64,000 nucleotides of DNA from Rhizomys pruinosus. Lineage: Eukaryota; Chordata; Mammalia; Rodentia; Spalacidae. The position numbers were made by a program, and so were the translations under genes. Each line of letters starts with the position of its first letter. Position 1 is the first letter of the stretch. The notes under the pieces were generated by a model, which did no database searches, was not told where the DNA came from, and saw nothing but the letters and a program-made list of their open reading frames with translations. The stretch is from positions 527,263 to 591,262 of the forward strand of contig VZQC01008079.1 of assembly GCA_009823505.1 (NCBI GenBank). Reading direction: 5' to 3'. Positions 33,711 to 46,135 of this stretch are shown one piece after another.

Positions 33711-36700
33711 ATGGATAATAAGGCAAAAGGAAGCAACACAAACCTATCAGTCATAACCTTAAATATTAATGGACTAAATTCCCCAATCAAAAGACATAGA
33801 CTGGGAGACTGGATTAGGAAACAGAATCCATCGATATGCTGTCTGCAAGAAACACATCTTACCTTCAAGGACAGGCACCACCTTAAAGTGAAGGGATGGA
33901 AAAAAATATTCCAAGCAAATGGTACCAAAAAGAAAGCAGGTGTTGCTATTTTAATATCGGATAAAATAGACTTCAAAGTAAAAGAAATCAGAAGAGACAA
34001 AGAAGGCCATTACATTTTCATCAAAGGAACAATCCACCAAGAAGATTTCACAATTATGAATATATATGCCCCAAATTCTGGTGCACCAAACTTTATAAAG
34101 ACAATTCTCCAGGACCACAAGTCACAGACTAACCCCAGCACACTCATAGTGGGAGATTTCAATACCCCACTGAGTCCTTTGGATAGGTCAACAGGACAAA
34201 AAATAAACAGAGAGACATCTGAACTGAACGATATGATACACCAAATGGACCTCATAGACCTCTACCGAACATTCCATCCTAATACCAGAGAATACACTTT
34301 CTACTCAGCACCCCACGGAACATTCTCCAAAATCGACCACATCCTGGGACACAGAAGAAACCTCTACAAATACAAAAAGATTGAAATAATTTCATGCATC
34401 CTGTCAGACCACAGTGCAATGAAGCTCAACATCAACACCAGGACAAGCCCTCCTGCCTACAAGAACACATGGAGACTAAACAACACACTCTTGAATAATG
34501 AATGGGTCAAGGAAGAGATAAAGAAAGAAATAAAAACATTCCTGGAACTGAATGACAATGACAATACAACACAACAAAACTTATGGGATACCTTAAAAGC
34601 AGTCCTAAGAGGGAAATTTATAGCCCTGGGTGCCTACATTAGAAAAACAGAAAGAGCACAAGTGAATGATCTAACACTACAGCTAAAAGCACTTGAGAGG
34701 CAACAACAGATGAACCCTAAACGCAACAGACAGGAAGAAATAACAAAAATCAGAGCAGAAATCAATGAAATAGAAACAAAGAAAACAATACAAAAAATCA
34801 ATGAAGCCAAAAGTTGGTTCTTTGAAAGAATAAACAAGATAGACAGACCTCTAGCCCAGTTAACAAAAAGAAAGAAGGAACAACTCCAAATCAATACAAT
34901 CTGTGATGAAAAGGGAAATATCACAACGGACAAGGAAAAGATCAAGAAAATTATATGGGAATATTACAAGAACCTATATTCTACCAAGTTTGAAAATCTA
35001 GAAGAAATGGATGAATATCTGAAATCTTGGGAATCACCAAAGCTTGGCCAAGAGGAGACCAGCAGCTTAAACAGACCCATAACATATGAAGAAATAGAGG
35101 ATGTAGTAAGAAGCCTCCCAACTAAAAAAAGCCCAGGCCCAGACGGTTTCACAGCAGAATTCTATAAAACATTTCAAAAAGACCTACAACCATTATTTCT
35201 GAAACTGTTTAGAAGTATACAATCAGAGGGAACTCTCCCAAATTCCTTCTATGAAGCCAACATCACTCTATTACCAAAACCAGGCAAAGATCCAACTAAA
35301 AAGGAGAATTATAGACCCATCTCCCTCATGAACACAGATGCCAAAATTCTAAACAGAATACTGGCAAATCGCATACAGACCCACATCAAGAAGATCATCC
35401 ATCATGACCAAGTTGGATTCATACCAGAGATGCAGGGATGGTTCAACATACGAAAATCAATAAACATCATCAAACACATAAACGGAATCAAAGACAAAAA
35501 CCACACCATCATCTCAATTGATGCTGAAAAAGCCTTTGACAAAATCCAGCATCCCTTCATGCTTAAAGTCCTAGAAGGAATTGGATTGGAGGGATCATTC
35601 CTCAATGTAATCAAAGCCATATACAGGAAACCCACAGCCAATATCATCCTAAATGGGGAAATGACGGAAACATTCCCTTTAAAGGTAGGAACTCGGCAAG
35701 GCTGCCCCCTATCACCACTCCTCTTCAATATAGTGCTTGAAACACTTGCTAGAGCAATAAGGCAAGAAAAGGATATTAAAGGAGTACTAATTGGAAAAGA
35801 GGAAGTCAAACTATCCCTATTTGCTGATGATATGATTGTTTACTTAAGAGATGCAAAAAACTCCACCAGAAAACTCCTAGAAACGATTAACAGCTTCAGC
35901 AAAGTGGCAGGATACAAAATTAACCTTAGAAAATCAATGGCCTTTCTTTACACCAAGAACAAGCAACTGGAGAAAGAATTCAAAGAGACCTTCCCACTCA
36001 CAATAGCCTCAAAAACAATAAGATACCTAGGAACAAACCTAACCAAAGACACCAAAGACCTCTACAACAAAAATTTTAAACCCTTAAAGAAAGAAATTGA
36101 AGAAGACCTCAGAAGATGGAAAAACCTCCCATGCTCATGGATTGGGAAAATTAACATTGTAAAAATGTCCATTTTACCAAAACTCTTGTATAGATTTAAT
36201 GCAATCCCAATCAAAATCCCCAAGAGTTTCTTCACAGGCTTGGAAACAAAAGTTCTTAAATTCATTTGGAGAAACAAAAGACCCCGAATAGCCAAATCAA
36301 TCCTGAGTGAAAAGAGCTACACAGGAGGGATCTCTATACCAGATTTTAAACTATACTACAGGGCTATAGTCATAAAAACAGCCTGGTACTGGCACAAAAA
36401 CAGACCTGTTGACCAATGGAACAAAACCGAAGATCCAAATCTGAGCACATACAATTTCAGCCATCTCATATTTGACAAGGGGGCCAAGAAACCACAATGG
36501 AGAAAAGACAGCATCTTCAGCAAGTGGTGTTGGCAAAACTGGATCACCACTTGTAGAAGAATGAAATTAAACCCCTACCTCTCACCCTGTACAAAAGTCA
36601 ACTCCAGATGGATTAAAGACCTCAACGTGAAACCCCAAACTCTGAAGGTGATAGAAGAAAAAGTTGGCAGCAGACTACAAGACATAGGCGTAGGAAAAGA

Positions 36701-37544
36701 CTTCCTAAATCAGACAGCAGCTGCACAAGAATTAAGGTCGACAATTGACAAATGGGACCTCATCAAACTCAAAAGCTTCTGTACATCAAAAGAAACAATC
36801 AAGGAAGTGAAGAGAAATCCCACAGAGTGGGAGGAAACCTTCACTGCAGATACATCTGACAAAGCATTGATTTCCAGAATATATAAACTACTCAAAAAAC
36901 AAAGAAAAAAGAAAACAAACGACCCGCTCAATAGATGGAGCAAAGAACTGAACAGAGACTTCACAAGCGAGGAATTAGAGATGTCTGAGAAACACCTCAA
37001 GAACTGCTCAACATCACTAATCATTAAGGAAATGCAAATCAAAACCACTTTAAGATATCATCTTACTCCAGTAAGACTGGCTAGGATCAAGAAAACAAAT
37101 GATACCAAGTGCTGGAGAGGTTGTGGGGAAAGGGGAACACTCATCCACTGCTGGTGGGAATGTAAACTCGTACAGCCACTATGGAAAGCAGTGTGGAGAA
37201 CCCTTGGAAGACTTGGAATGAACTTGCCACCCGACCCAGCCATACCACTCCTGGGCATGTACCCTCAAGACTTACGCCACCACAGAGATACATGCACGGC
37301 CATGTTTATTTCAGCTCTCTTCACAATAGCAAAGAGCTGGAACCAACCTAAATGCCCCTCAACTGACGAGTGGATAGAGAAAATGTGGTACATCTACACA
37401 ATGGAGTTCTATGCAGCAGTAAAGAAAGACGACATCACGAGCTTTGCAGGAAAATGGCTGGAGCTAGAGGACATCATGCTGAGTGAAGTAACACAGTCCC
37501 AGAAAAACAAACGACGAATGGTATCCCTCATCTGTGGATGCTAG
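33711..37544 (+). CDS. L1 ORF2p: endonuclease-reverse transcriptase (intact)
   Basis: Encodes 1277 residues. Endonuclease motifs are present in order: LNINGLN (17-23), QETHL (Glu47), VGDFN, KIDHIL and SDHSA. The [15 protein letters not shown] lead-in to the reverse transcriptase, [10 protein letters not shown] and FADD (704-707) follow. The Cys-rich end starts at Cys1134. The 41-base spacer after ORF1 fits the unconventional low-level ORF2 translation known for L1. Only a few residues differ from the 3060-6893 copy, so both derive from a very recent source. Confidence 0.96.
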   Translation: MDNKAKGSNTNLSVITLNINGLNSPIKRHRLGDWIRKQNPSICCLQETHLTFKDRHHLKVKGWKKIFQANGTKKKAGVAILISDKIDFKVKEIRRDKEGHYIFIKGTIHQEDFTIMNIYAPNSGAPNFIKTILQDHKSQTNPSTLIVGDFNTPLSPLDRSTGQKINRETSELNDMIHQMDLIDLYRTFHPNTREYTFYSAPHGTFSKIDHILGHRRNLYKYKKIEIISCILSDHSAMKLNINTRTSPPAYKNTWRLNNTLLNNEWVKEEIKKEIKTFLELNDNDNTTQQNLWDTLKAVLRGKFIALGAYIRKTERAQVNDLTLQLKALERQQQMNPKRNRQEEITKIRAEINEIETKKTIQKINEAKSWFFERINKIDRPLAQLTKRKKEQLQINTICDEKGNITTDKEKIKKIIWEYYKNLYSTKFENLEEMDEYLKSWESPKLGQEETSSLNRPITYEEIEDVVRSLPTKKSPGPDGFTAEFYKTFQKDLQPLFLKLFRSIQSEGTLPNSFYEANITLLPKPGKDPTKKENYRPISLMNTDAKILNRILANRIQTHIKKIIHHDQVGFIPEMQGWFNIRKSINIIKHINGIKDKNHTIISIDAEKAFDKIQHPFMLKVLEGIGLEGSFLNVIKAIYRKPTANIILNGEMTETFPLKVGTRQGCPLSPLLFNIVLETLARAIRQEKDIKGVLIGKEEVKLSLFADDMIVYLRDAKNSTRKLLETINSFSKVAGYKINLRKSMAFLYTKNKQLEKEFKETFPLTIASKTIRYLGTNLTKDTKDLYNKNFKPLKKEIEEDLRRWKNLPCSWIGKINIVKMSILPKLLYRFNAIPIKIPKSFFTGLETKVLKFIWRNKRPRIAKSILSEKSYTGGISIPDFKLYYRAIVIKTAWYWHKNRPVDQWNKTEDPNLSTYNFSHLIFDKGAKKPQWRKDSIFSKWCWQNWITTCRRMKLNPYLSPCTKVNSRWIKDLNVKPQTLKVIEEKVGSRLQDIGVGKDFLNQTAAAQELRSTIDKWDLIKLKSFCTSKETIKEVKRNPTEWEETFTADTSDKALISRIYKLLKKQRKKKTNDPLNRWSKELNRDFTSEELEMSEKHLKNCSTSLIIKEMQIKTTLRYHLTPVRLARIKKTNDTKCWRGCGERGTLIHCWWECKLVQPLWKAVWRTLGRLGMNLPPDPAIPLLGMYPQDLRHHRDTCTAMFISALFTIAKSWNQPKCPSTDEWIEKMWYIYTMEFYAAVKKDDITSFAGKWLELEDIMLSEVTQSQKNKRRMVSLICGC

Positions 37545-37861
37545 TGCCAATTACCCAGTTGTAAGTATTTCTTGTGTAGGGCCCCCTGAGCTTCTGTACA
37601 AAGCAGTTGGACATAATGCATTTTGGCAACAACAACAACAACAGAAAATACTGCATCAAAGAACTGACTGAAACAGTGAACTTCTGCTCAAAACAGTCAA
37701 CGTCCCCATGGAAAATATTGAGAAAGACTAAGAGATGGAAAGCATGTTTGGCAGAATGCACGAGCTCTGACGGGGTGGGGGAATGAGCGGGAACACGGGT
37801 CTAGATTTGTTAAAAATAAATAAATAAATACAATAAAAAAAAAAAAAAGAAACTACATACC

Positions 37862-38270
37862 AGAGCACTTATACTGTAATATCACTGAAGGAAACTCACC
37901 CCATGAGTTGTTAGGGGTTGAACCCTGCCTGATTATCCCACATATTCCAGGTGTTCTTATGGTGTCTTCTTTGGACTAATTCAGACCAATTACTATACTA
38001 ACCCAGCAATCGGGAATTTCAATCTTGGAGATGCTGGCCATTGCAGTTTAAGGATCATGTAAACCTGTTGGGGGAAAAATCAGTGAAATCTGGATAATCT
38101 CAGAGGTTAACTGATGTTGCATTAGTAAAAGTTCCTTACTGGAAATTTAGGATGTTCATAGTAGGGAAAATGTGATGAGAGATATTTGGGAAAAATCACA
38201 TAATATCTTTGTAAATTCTGTAAATGTAAAAGTATTCTGAAATAAAAAGCATTTCTGAAAAATAAAATAA
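37862..38270. other. Paralogous segment B, right part (no gene)
   Basis: Aligns with 576-1060, including 'cagagcactta', 'ctaacccagcaa' and 'tggagatgctggcca'. Confidence 0.6.
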
Positions 38271-38289
38271 CATAAGGTTCTGGATAAGA

Positions 38290-38880
38290 TCATGGACTAG
38301 AGGCTGCCTCTGTGAGAGCCTGGGGAGAGACTCAGGACAAAAAATAATGGCTTTACTACAAACAAAGGTGTAGGACCAGATATATCCATTATGGATGAAT
38401 GTAAGAGAGCTGGCTTCTTACCCCGATAACCTAAAAGGTTGGCAGGAGATAGGAACCACTCCCATTTGACATATTGGACATCGGGCACCTGAAGCCCACT
38501 AACCCCTCCCCCAGGGGAGTGTAGCTTGTAGTATAGCATTCCTAAGCTTATCTCTCCTGAGGTATGTCTGCCCTCTCCTCAGGAGGCAAATGGTGTAAGC
38601 CATAAGCTTATCTTGGGGTGGTGGTATGGTACTCTTGCCATAAAACTTAGCTGTTGCAGAACACATATAAGCTTCCCCTATGTCTCATCGACCTCCTGGT
38701 CATAGAGCCCACCAAAACTACTATATAAGTGCTTAAAACCCCTGCAATAAATGAATTTGCTCGCTGATGGTGCTCCTGGATCTTTCCTTGATCAGTTTTG
38801 GATTCATTGCTGTGTTGGGGACCATCCTCTGCTCCCCCCAGCTTCCCTCCCATTTTGCCCCAGCAGTCCTGCCATGACCA
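38290..38880 (+). mobile_element. ERV-type LTR candidate
   Basis: LTR-like order: a U3-like region with repeated 'aagcttatc', a TATA box 'ctatataagtg' near 38720, the polyadenylation signal 'caataaatg' near 38745, and a U5-like GT/C-rich tail. Ends and target duplications are not resolved. The class is unknown. Confidence 0.45.
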
Positions 38881-38984
38881 GGCACGGCTGCCATACCTAG
38901 GTCACAAGGCTGGTGACCTTGGAGGCAGAAGCCTCATGACATGGAGGAAGTCAACACGAAGGTGTACCACAATGAAGAGAAAGA

Positions 38985-40779
38985 TGGATATGCCACAGAA
39001 CCAACTCTGGGGGTTGAAGAACTAAGAAATGGTTGGCTCCCCCCAGAATAACCCAAACAAAATATTCATCTGTCCTGCCCTCATGAGATACCAGCCAATA
39101 GCATTCATGAGCCATAAATCCAGTTCCTGGTTTTGATGAGACAGTTATTCGTCCACAAACCAGTCAATAGTGGAAAGAAACATTCTGTCAAGCTGCATGA
39201 CTTGAACAGCAGTGGTCAGGTGTTATCATGAGAGATAATTATTTTTTCAAAGTTGAGCATCCCTGAGGGACCCAAATTCCATTGATTAAGAAGATATTAC
39301 AATCATGAACACATGATGCACCAAGGCTTGATGCATGTAATTTCATATAAACAGTTCTGCAGCACTATAAAACACAGGTTAATCCCACTTCAGTAATAGT
39401 AGGTGACTTTAATACTCCACTATCTCTAATAGACAGGTCAACTAGATAAATAATAAACAGAAAGACATGTGAATTAAATGACATCTTACATAAAATGGAC
39501 CTAGCAGATATCTACAGAATGTTACACCTAAGCACCAAAGAATACATTTTCTATTCTGCAGTCCATGCAGGTTTTTCTAAAAGTGACCTCATTCCAGGAC
39601 AGGAAACAAACCTCAACAAATACCAAAAACATTGAAATAATTCCATGCTTTCTATCAGATCATAATACAAAAAAAAAAAAAACAATCTATAAGCCACACT
39701 AAAGGAAGCTCTGGTAACTAAACAAACACAGGGAGATTTAACAGTACAGGCCTGAATGATTTGATCATTTTTATTAAGATAAATAAATAAAACTATTCCT
39801 GGAACTAAATGAAAATGAAAATACAACATAACAAAATATCTGGGGCACTTGAACAGTAGTCCTAAGAGAAGTTTATAACCCTAGGTACTTACATTAAAAT
39901 ATCAGAAAGAGCACATATAAATTATTTAACAGTACAACTCAGTACTCTGGAAAGGCAAGAACAAACAAAACCCAAAACTAGTAGATGAGAAGAAATAAAT
40001 CAGAGCAGAAATTAATGATACAGCAACAAAGAAAACAATACAAAGAATCAATGAATCTGAGACATGGTTCTTTGAAATGTTATATATGATAGACAAACCC
40101 TTAGCCTAGTTAGCCAAAATAAAGAGATAAATCCAAATGAACAAAACCATAGATGAAAGGGCAAATATTACAGCAGACACCAAAGAAACCCAGAACATTG
40201 TAAGGGACTTTAAAAAGCTATATGCCATTAAATTTGATAATCTAAAGGAAATGGTTGAATTTCTAAAATTATGAACACTACTAAATTTAAATCAAGAAGA
40301 GAGCAACAGCTTAAATATACTCCCTTAACAAATAGGGAAATTGAAACACTAAAACCTCCAACTAAAATTGTCCAGGCCTAGATGGGTTCACAGCAGAATT
40401 CCAAGACATTCCAAAAGATAGAGAAGAGGGCAAACTTGCAAACTCCTTCTATGAAGCCAGAATCACACTGATACTGAAACCAGGTAAAGACAACCAAAAA
40501 ATAAATCTATAGGCCTGTATGCTCAATGAACATGCATACAAAGATGTTTGACAAAATACTTGCAAACTGTATAAAAAAAGACACACATCAAAAAGATCAC
40601 CCACTATGATCAAGTAAGTGTTATTAAAAAGATGCTGGGATGGTTCAAAATATGTAACCTAATAAATATAATAAATCGTATCAACAGACTTAACTACAAA
40701 AATCCAATGGTAATCTCAATAAATGTAGAAAGGCCTCTGACAAAAATCCAACACATATTCATGTTAAATGTTCCAGAGG
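38985..40779 (+). mobile_element. Old L1 fragment (endonuclease to RT) with the same chimeric left piece as 10945
   Basis: 38985-39275 matches 10945-11220. From 39275 the sequence follows L1 ORF2 ('aatcatgaacacatgatgc' to 'ttcatgttaaatgttccag') with many stops. It ends where a B2 begins. Confidence 0.75.
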
Positions 40780-41023
40780 TGGCTGGAGAGATGTCCCAAC
40801 AGTTAAGAGCAACGACTGCTCTTGCAGAGGACCCGGGTTCGATCCCCAGGACCCACATGGCGGCTGAGAACAGTCTGTAACTCCAATTCCAGGAGAACGC
40901 CAGTTCCAGGGGAATCTGACACCCTCTTCTGACCTCCACGGCATTGAACGACAGGGGTGCACAGACCTGCATGCAGACAGTACATTCATACACATTAAAT
41001 AAATAAATAAAAATTTTGAAAAA
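40780..41023 (+). mobile_element. B2 SINE
   Basis: Complete head, 'gggttcgatccccaggaccc' and an AAATAAATAAATAA tail. Flanks 'ttccagagg' and 'tcccagagtg' may be an imperfect duplication. Confidence 0.92.
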
Positions 41024-41029
41024 GTCCCA

Positions 41030-41720
41030 GAGTGCTTTTGTGGTGATTCCATTTGACAGAAGGACTTAGGAAGTCAGCTGGTAACACCTTGTCCTCAGGC
41101 CGAGTCCTGCTGATTTCCTCCTCGCTTTTGGAACCTGGTGCCATAGTCTTTGATGCTTTGGGCAAAACATTGTCACATTCCTGTAATGATCTGGAGTATA
41201 TTGTGTAAAATCTTGTACGTTCCATCCCCCAGTCACACCTCACAAGGTCCAGTATAAATACCCTGGGTTGTAAAAGTAAAGTTGAATTATTCCCGCCATA
41301 GAATTTCTCCCAGCTCATTCCTGAGTCCATTCTTTCTTTTCCTTTCTTTCTCCCCTCTCCTCTCTCCAGGCTTCCCAGTACCTGCTCCCTCCCCCTCCCT
41401 TCTAGGGCTAGGACCCAGTTCACTGACCAGCTGGCTGGAGAGATCCAGGGAACCTGAAATCCTGGGAATCTGTGGGCTTTGGTCAAGGGTGGAAGAACAC
41501 TGATAGGCTACAGCTGGACCCTCAACATGGAGCAAAATCCTTTCAAAAGACAAGAAGGAAACAGGTATGGTCTTGGGCACTCTGCCCTGTGTCTCTCTGG
41601 AGTGAGACACACTTTCTGGTTGCTGGGATCTGTGCCGCATGTCTCTCTCGAGTGAGACACACCTTATGGTTGTTGGGCACCCTTGCCCAGTGTCTCTCTC
41701 TCAATTGAGACGCAGTTTTC
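41030..41720 (+). mobile_element. Possible ERV LTR and leader with three hairpin repeats
   Basis: Contains the TATA-like 'cagtataaatac' near 41250, a pyrimidine-rich stretch (41330-41400), and then three units spaced about 50 bp (41589, 41640, 41691), each with a 'gtctc...gagac' inverted repeat. Could be a class I ERV 5' end and leader. No gag frame is visible. Confidence 0.35.
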
Positions 41721-42663
41721 CAAATATTTTCAGAGGATTCAGAGAAGGGAAGTTGAAGCTCTCCATGTCTGGTAGGGGACTAGGGTAATTGGTAGGCTAT
41801 ACCCCATTCCTCCGAGTCTCTCATGGGGGATAAGCTGTCTTTCTTCCAATCTTTACTTTTTTCTAACCTTCTGCCTTTAAGTTCTTTCTATGCTCTACCA
41901 TTTCTTCCCATTTTCATCCTAAATACCCCCCCCCCACACACACAGAGCACTAGACTCTGAGATCAAGTGAACTGAAGCCATGCCCAGCTATGGTGGGGCA
42001 TCAACCTGCTAATTCTAACTTGGAAAAGACAGAGCCAGCAACTGCCCAGGTCACAGGATGGAACTCCCACCAGCCGATTCTGGAGCATGGGATCAGAAAG
42101 TTCAAAAAACACTGGGCATAGGATGGGATCTGGAAAGAGGAACACACACTCTGCAGCCCATCTGCTAAGTTCCTGGGATGTGCCAGCATGGGGTGGGGGT
42201 GGACTACCCATGATCTGGAAAAATAACTAAAAGTAATAATCCACAGGGTGGGACCCAATGGGACATGACCACCTGCGCTTCAGTACAAAAACTAAAAATG
42301 GCTAAGGGATTAAAAGACAAATTTAGGACTAGGAAAGTAAAAAAGGAAAATGTGGCTGGAGGTACCCATATCCTCCTGGCCATACCTTCAGGCACCAAAA
42401 AACTACAACTCCCAGCATGGCCTGAGACTGTTGCAGCTGAGTTATCTTCTTTTTGTTCAAAATTCCAGCTCCACCAAGAAACTTCAAAGCTTCAAAGGAT
42501 TTAATTAAATGTGTTCTTTCTCAAGCAGGTCTCCTAAAAATACACAGAGATAATGTACCTTCATACTTTATTGTGCTTTTTCTTATGGTGCTTATTCAAA
42601 ATTGAGTTTTAATTGTAATGTTCCTTGTTTATCAATTTTTATCTCGAGATAATTTTTTATAAT
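41721..42663. other. Unclassified DNA
   Basis: No repeat or gene recognised. It holds a poly-C/CA run near 41927-41944. The open frame at 42265-42504 (79 residues, lysine-rich start) has no detectable domain. Confidence 0.4.
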
Positions 42664-42668
42664 ATGGC

Positions 42669-43076
42669 TGTGCTGGATAGCTTTAGTGTCAACTTGACAC
42701 ACCTGGGTTGAGGGAGCCTCAATTGGGGAATTGGTTCCATTGGATTGGCCTGTGGCCACAACTGTGGAGTATTGCCTTGATTGTCGAGCAGAGTGGGAGT
42801 GCCCAGCCCACAGTTAATGGTGCCACCCTGGGCAGATTGTTGTGTACCATATAAGAAGGCAGGCTGGGCATGAGCCAGGGGAGTAAGCCATTATACGGCA
42901 TTCCTCCATGGCCTGTGCTTCAGCTCTTTCCTGCAGGTTCCTGCCCTGAGTTCCTGCCTTGGGCTCCCTAAGTGATGAACTGTGACCCAGGAGATGTAAG
43001 CTGAATAAACCCTTTCCTCCCCAAGTTTGTGTCAGTCAGAGTGTTTTGCAACAACAATGGAAGACAAACTAGAACA
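42669..43076 (+). mobile_element. 5' LTR of a MaLR-like element
   Basis: TGTGCTGGATAG...AGAACA, 408 bp, with a TATA-like 'ccatataagaagg' and 'aataaaccctttcctcccc'. Preceded by the target duplication atggc (42664-42668). Confidence 0.88.
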
Positions 43077-44232
43077 GAAATTGATACCAGAGGTGGAGTA
43101 TTGCTGTGACAGACCTGACCTTGGTGTTTTGGGGAAGGATTGTGGAAGCATTTGGAACTTTGGGCTAGAAAAATCATTGAATGCTTAAAGATCGTTATTG
43201 TGGAACTTGGAACAGTTTTTCTGAGAGAATTGTAGATGATGGAGGCCTGGCTTGTGAAGTTTCTAGTTTCAAAGGGAAGTAGAGATCATCAGGACTGTTT
43301 AATCTGTGGGTTCTGGTCAGCTGGGGCTGAAGAATTAGCTGTAAGTAACGAGAGACCAGAACCTGAAATGAAATCTTTGCTTTACTGGGACAATTGATGC
43401 TGGTCAGCTGGGGCTGAAAAATCAGCTGTAAGTAACAAGAGACCAGCATTACTGTGGTGAAATCTTCTAGGAAGAATTTCTTCAGGGTCAGCACACAGAA
43501 GCTGTGTTCCAAAAGGGGCCCAAGCCTCCATGTCAAGCCAGAAGCAGGACTTGGTAATGTGTAAGAGTCTCCTATATGGTTCCGGTGTTGAAAGCATGAA
43601 GGGTTCACAGAGAGCAGCTGAGGCCTGGCACTATGAGAGGCCATGAAAGGCTGCTGGTCAGAGTGTGGCCTTGGTTGCAGTGAAGACCCCAGGATTCCAG
43701 GGTTCAGGAAGAGAAGCTGAGGTTTTGCATCAGGAGAGGTCAGAAGCAACCTCAGTTTCAGTGGCAACCCCAGGTTTTTGGAGATGCCGGGTCCGTGGGA
43801 TGACCACCAAGAGCAGCAGCAAGTGTGGAATGGAGTCAGCCTGGGCCTGTGAGATGAGCTGTGTGTGCCACAGATGGTGGAGTCAGAGAAGGGGAGCTGT
43901 GGAAACCCTTTGGAGCCCAGAAGATTGTGAGTGAATCCCAGATGTCCAGCCTTGAGCTACTTTGCTGGACTTAGGTTTTGTTTGAATGTGCCTGATTCTT
44001 CCCTTTGAAATAAGACAGTACTTTCTTTGGATTTTACAGCAGCCCACAGTTAAGAGACTTTTAATAGACTGTGAACTTTTAAGTGTTTGGACATTTTAAA
44101 GACTTTGGGGCTTTTAAGGTTGTACTGTCTTAGGTCGTGATTAATGTTAACATCATACTTTGGGGATAAGAACTGGAAAGGTGGTGGTTTAATAGTGATG
44201 TGATTTGTGTGTCAAGTTGACAAGGGGTCAAT
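43077..44232 (+). mobile_element. Internal region of the MaLR-like element
   Basis: About 1.16 kb between two same-family LTRs. It starts 'gaaattgataccagaggtgg', where a primer-binding site is expected, and ends with a purine-rich 'acaaggggtca' before the 3' LTR. No intact gag, pol or env, so the element is non-autonomous. Open frames such as 43665-43934 lack domains. A diverged relative lies in reverse at about 49760-50616. Confidence 0.75.
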
Positions 44233-44632
44233 TGTGCTGGATAGCTTTAGTGCCAACTTGACACACCTGGGTTGAGGGAGCATCAATTGGGGAACTGGCT
44301 CCATTGGATTGGCCTGTGGCCACATCTGGTGGAGTATTGTTTGATGGTCAAGAGCAGTGGGGAGGGCCCACCACATGGGTGGTGCCACGGCTTGTTGTGT
44401 ACTGTATAAGTAAAGGGGCATGCTGGGCATGAGCCAGGGAGCAGCCAGTGAACAGCATCCTCCCATGGCTGTGTGCTTCAGCTCCTGACTCCAGTTCCTG
44501 CCCTGAGTTCCTGCCTTCGGCTCCCTAAGTGATGAACTGTGACTCAGGAAATGTAAGGTGAATAAACCCTTTCCTCCCCAAATTGGTGTTGTCACAGTGT
44601 TTTGTTACAGCAATGGAAGACAAAATAGAACA
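44233..44632 (+). mobile_element. 3' LTR of the MaLR-like element
   Basis: 400 bp, TGTGCTGG...AGAACA. The right duplication reads atggg here (44633) but atggc in the repeated copy at 45851, matching the 5' side, so the extra G is probably an error. Confidence 0.85.
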
Positions 44633-44668
44633 ATGGGCATTCATAATCTCTTAAGGTAAATTTTATCT

Positions 44669-44935
44669 TTAAAAAATTTATTTATTTATTATTTATATTT
44701 TATTTATTTATTCATATGTACGAATGTACTGTCTGCATGTAGGCTTGTTCACCCCTGTCGTGCAATGCAGCAGAGGTCAGAAGAGGGTGTCAGATTCCCC
44801 TGGAACTGGAGTTATCCTGGAATTGGAGTTACCAGATGTCTTCCCTGTCATTGGTGCTGGGGATAGAACCTTGGTCCTCAGCAAGAGCAGTTTGCACTCT
44901 CAACTGCTAGACCATCTCTCCAGCCAGTTAAATAC
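44669..44935 (-). mobile_element. B2 SINE
   Basis: Antisense B2 with a TTTATTTATT tail first and 'accatctctccagcc' last. Confidence 0.88.
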
Positions 44936-45217
44936 TATCTTAAGCATGCTTATTAAGATATTAAATTTTAAAATCTAATACACGGGCACCTTAAAACATC
45001 TTTAAATTAAAATGTGCACAATTAATTAATTTAAAAAGTCCTAGACAAATTGGGGGTGTTACTTCAAATGTGTTTCACTTTAAAAGACTGTTCACAGGTT
45101 TTCCAAACAACATGGCTTGTAATCTACCCTCGACTGAAAAAAAACAAAATCAACAAAAAATCACAAATCAAGTTTATTCTATCACTCTTTTTAAATGATA
45201 ATATTTATATATTATAT

Positions 45218-45403
45218 TATATTTTTATGTATGAGTGTCTGTCTGTGTAGGTTGTACATGTGTCATGCATCCCACGGAGTCCAAAGTTTCAGAAAAGGTC
45301 AGTATCCAGGAACTGGAGTTACGAAAGAATCCATATGGGTGTTGGAATCGACATGGTCTCAGAAGATGTGGTTTGCTCTTAACCGCTGAGCCTTTCTCCC
45401 GCC
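45218..45403 (-). mobile_element. B2 SINE, damaged
   Basis: Antisense B2 with several dropped bases. The cleaner counterpart is at 46436-46645. Confidence 0.75.
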
Positions 45404-45449
45404 CATCAACTGCCTTTTAATCAACCTAAAATAACATCATTTTAAAATT

Positions 45450-45450
45450 N
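45450..45450. other. Single N between repeated contig ends
   Basis: 'ttaaaatt' before the N continues as 46683 onward, and 'agaggggtca' after the N equals 44221 onward. Same pattern as the N at 24322. Confidence 0.88.
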
Positions 45451-45462
45451 AGAGGGGTCAAT

Positions 45463-45850
45463 TGTGCTGGATAGCTTTAGTGCCAACTTACACACCTGGG
45501 TTGAGGAGCCAGTTGGGAATTGCTCCATTGGATTGCCTGTGGCCACATCGGTGGAGTATTGTTGATGGTCAAGCAGTGTGGGGAGGCCCAGCCCACAATG
45601 AGTGTGCCACCTGGGCAGTTGTTGTGTACTGTATAAGAAGGAGCTGGGCATGAGCCAGAGAAACAAGCCAGTTAACAGCATTCCCCCATGGCTGTGCTTC
45701 AGCTCCCTCCGGTTCCTTTGCCCTGAGTTCCTGCCTTGGCTCCCTAAGTGATGAACTGTGACTCCAGGAGATGTAAGCTGAATAAACCCTTCTCCCCAAG
45801 ATGGTGTTGGCACAGTGTTTTGTTACAGCAAAGGAAGAACAAATAGAACA
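45463..45850 (+). mobile_element. Repeated copy of the 3' LTR with many dropped bases
   Basis: Same LTR and same flank as 44233-44632, but with frequent one- to three-base deletions. Followed by atggc. Confidence 0.8.
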
Positions 45851-45879
45851 ATGGCATTCATAAATCTTAAGGTAAATTT

Positions 45880-46135
45880 TTCTTTAAAAATTTATTTATT
45901 TATTTATTTATATTATTATTATTTATTCATATGTACGAATTGACTGTCTGCATGTAGGCTTGTTCACCCTGTCGTGCAATGCAGCAGAGGTCAGAAGAGG
46001 GTGCAGATTCCCTGGAACTGGATTACCTGGAATTGGAGTTACCAGATGTCTCAGCTGCATGTGTGCTGGGATAGAACCTGTGTCCTCCAGCAAGAGCAGT
46101 TTGGCGACGTAACTGCCAGCCATCGTCTCCACCGT
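45880..46135 (-). mobile_element. B2 SINE (repeated copy of 44669-44935)
   Basis: Antisense B2 with the same flanks as 44669-44935 and many small indels. Confidence 0.8.

Larger units (their letters stand above)
32130..37846 (+). mobile_element. Full-length young L1 retrotransposon (copy 2)
   Basis: Complete: 5' UTR repeats, poly-C run (near 32428), ORF1, 41-base spacer, ORF2, 3' UTR and poly(A). Flanked by a perfect 15-bp duplication aagaaactacatacc (32115-32129 and 37847-37861). The empty site is preserved near 560-585 in the paralogous segment. A perfect duplication and open ORFs show a young insertion. Confidence 0.97.

Noticed and set aside
42265..42504. 79-residue lysine-rich frame
   Set aside because: No recognisable domain and it lies in repeat-flanked DNA; not enough to call a gene.
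43665..43934. 89-residue frame in the MaLR-like internal region as a gag remnant
   Set aside because: No gag or other retroviral motif visible; such internal regions are usually non-coding.
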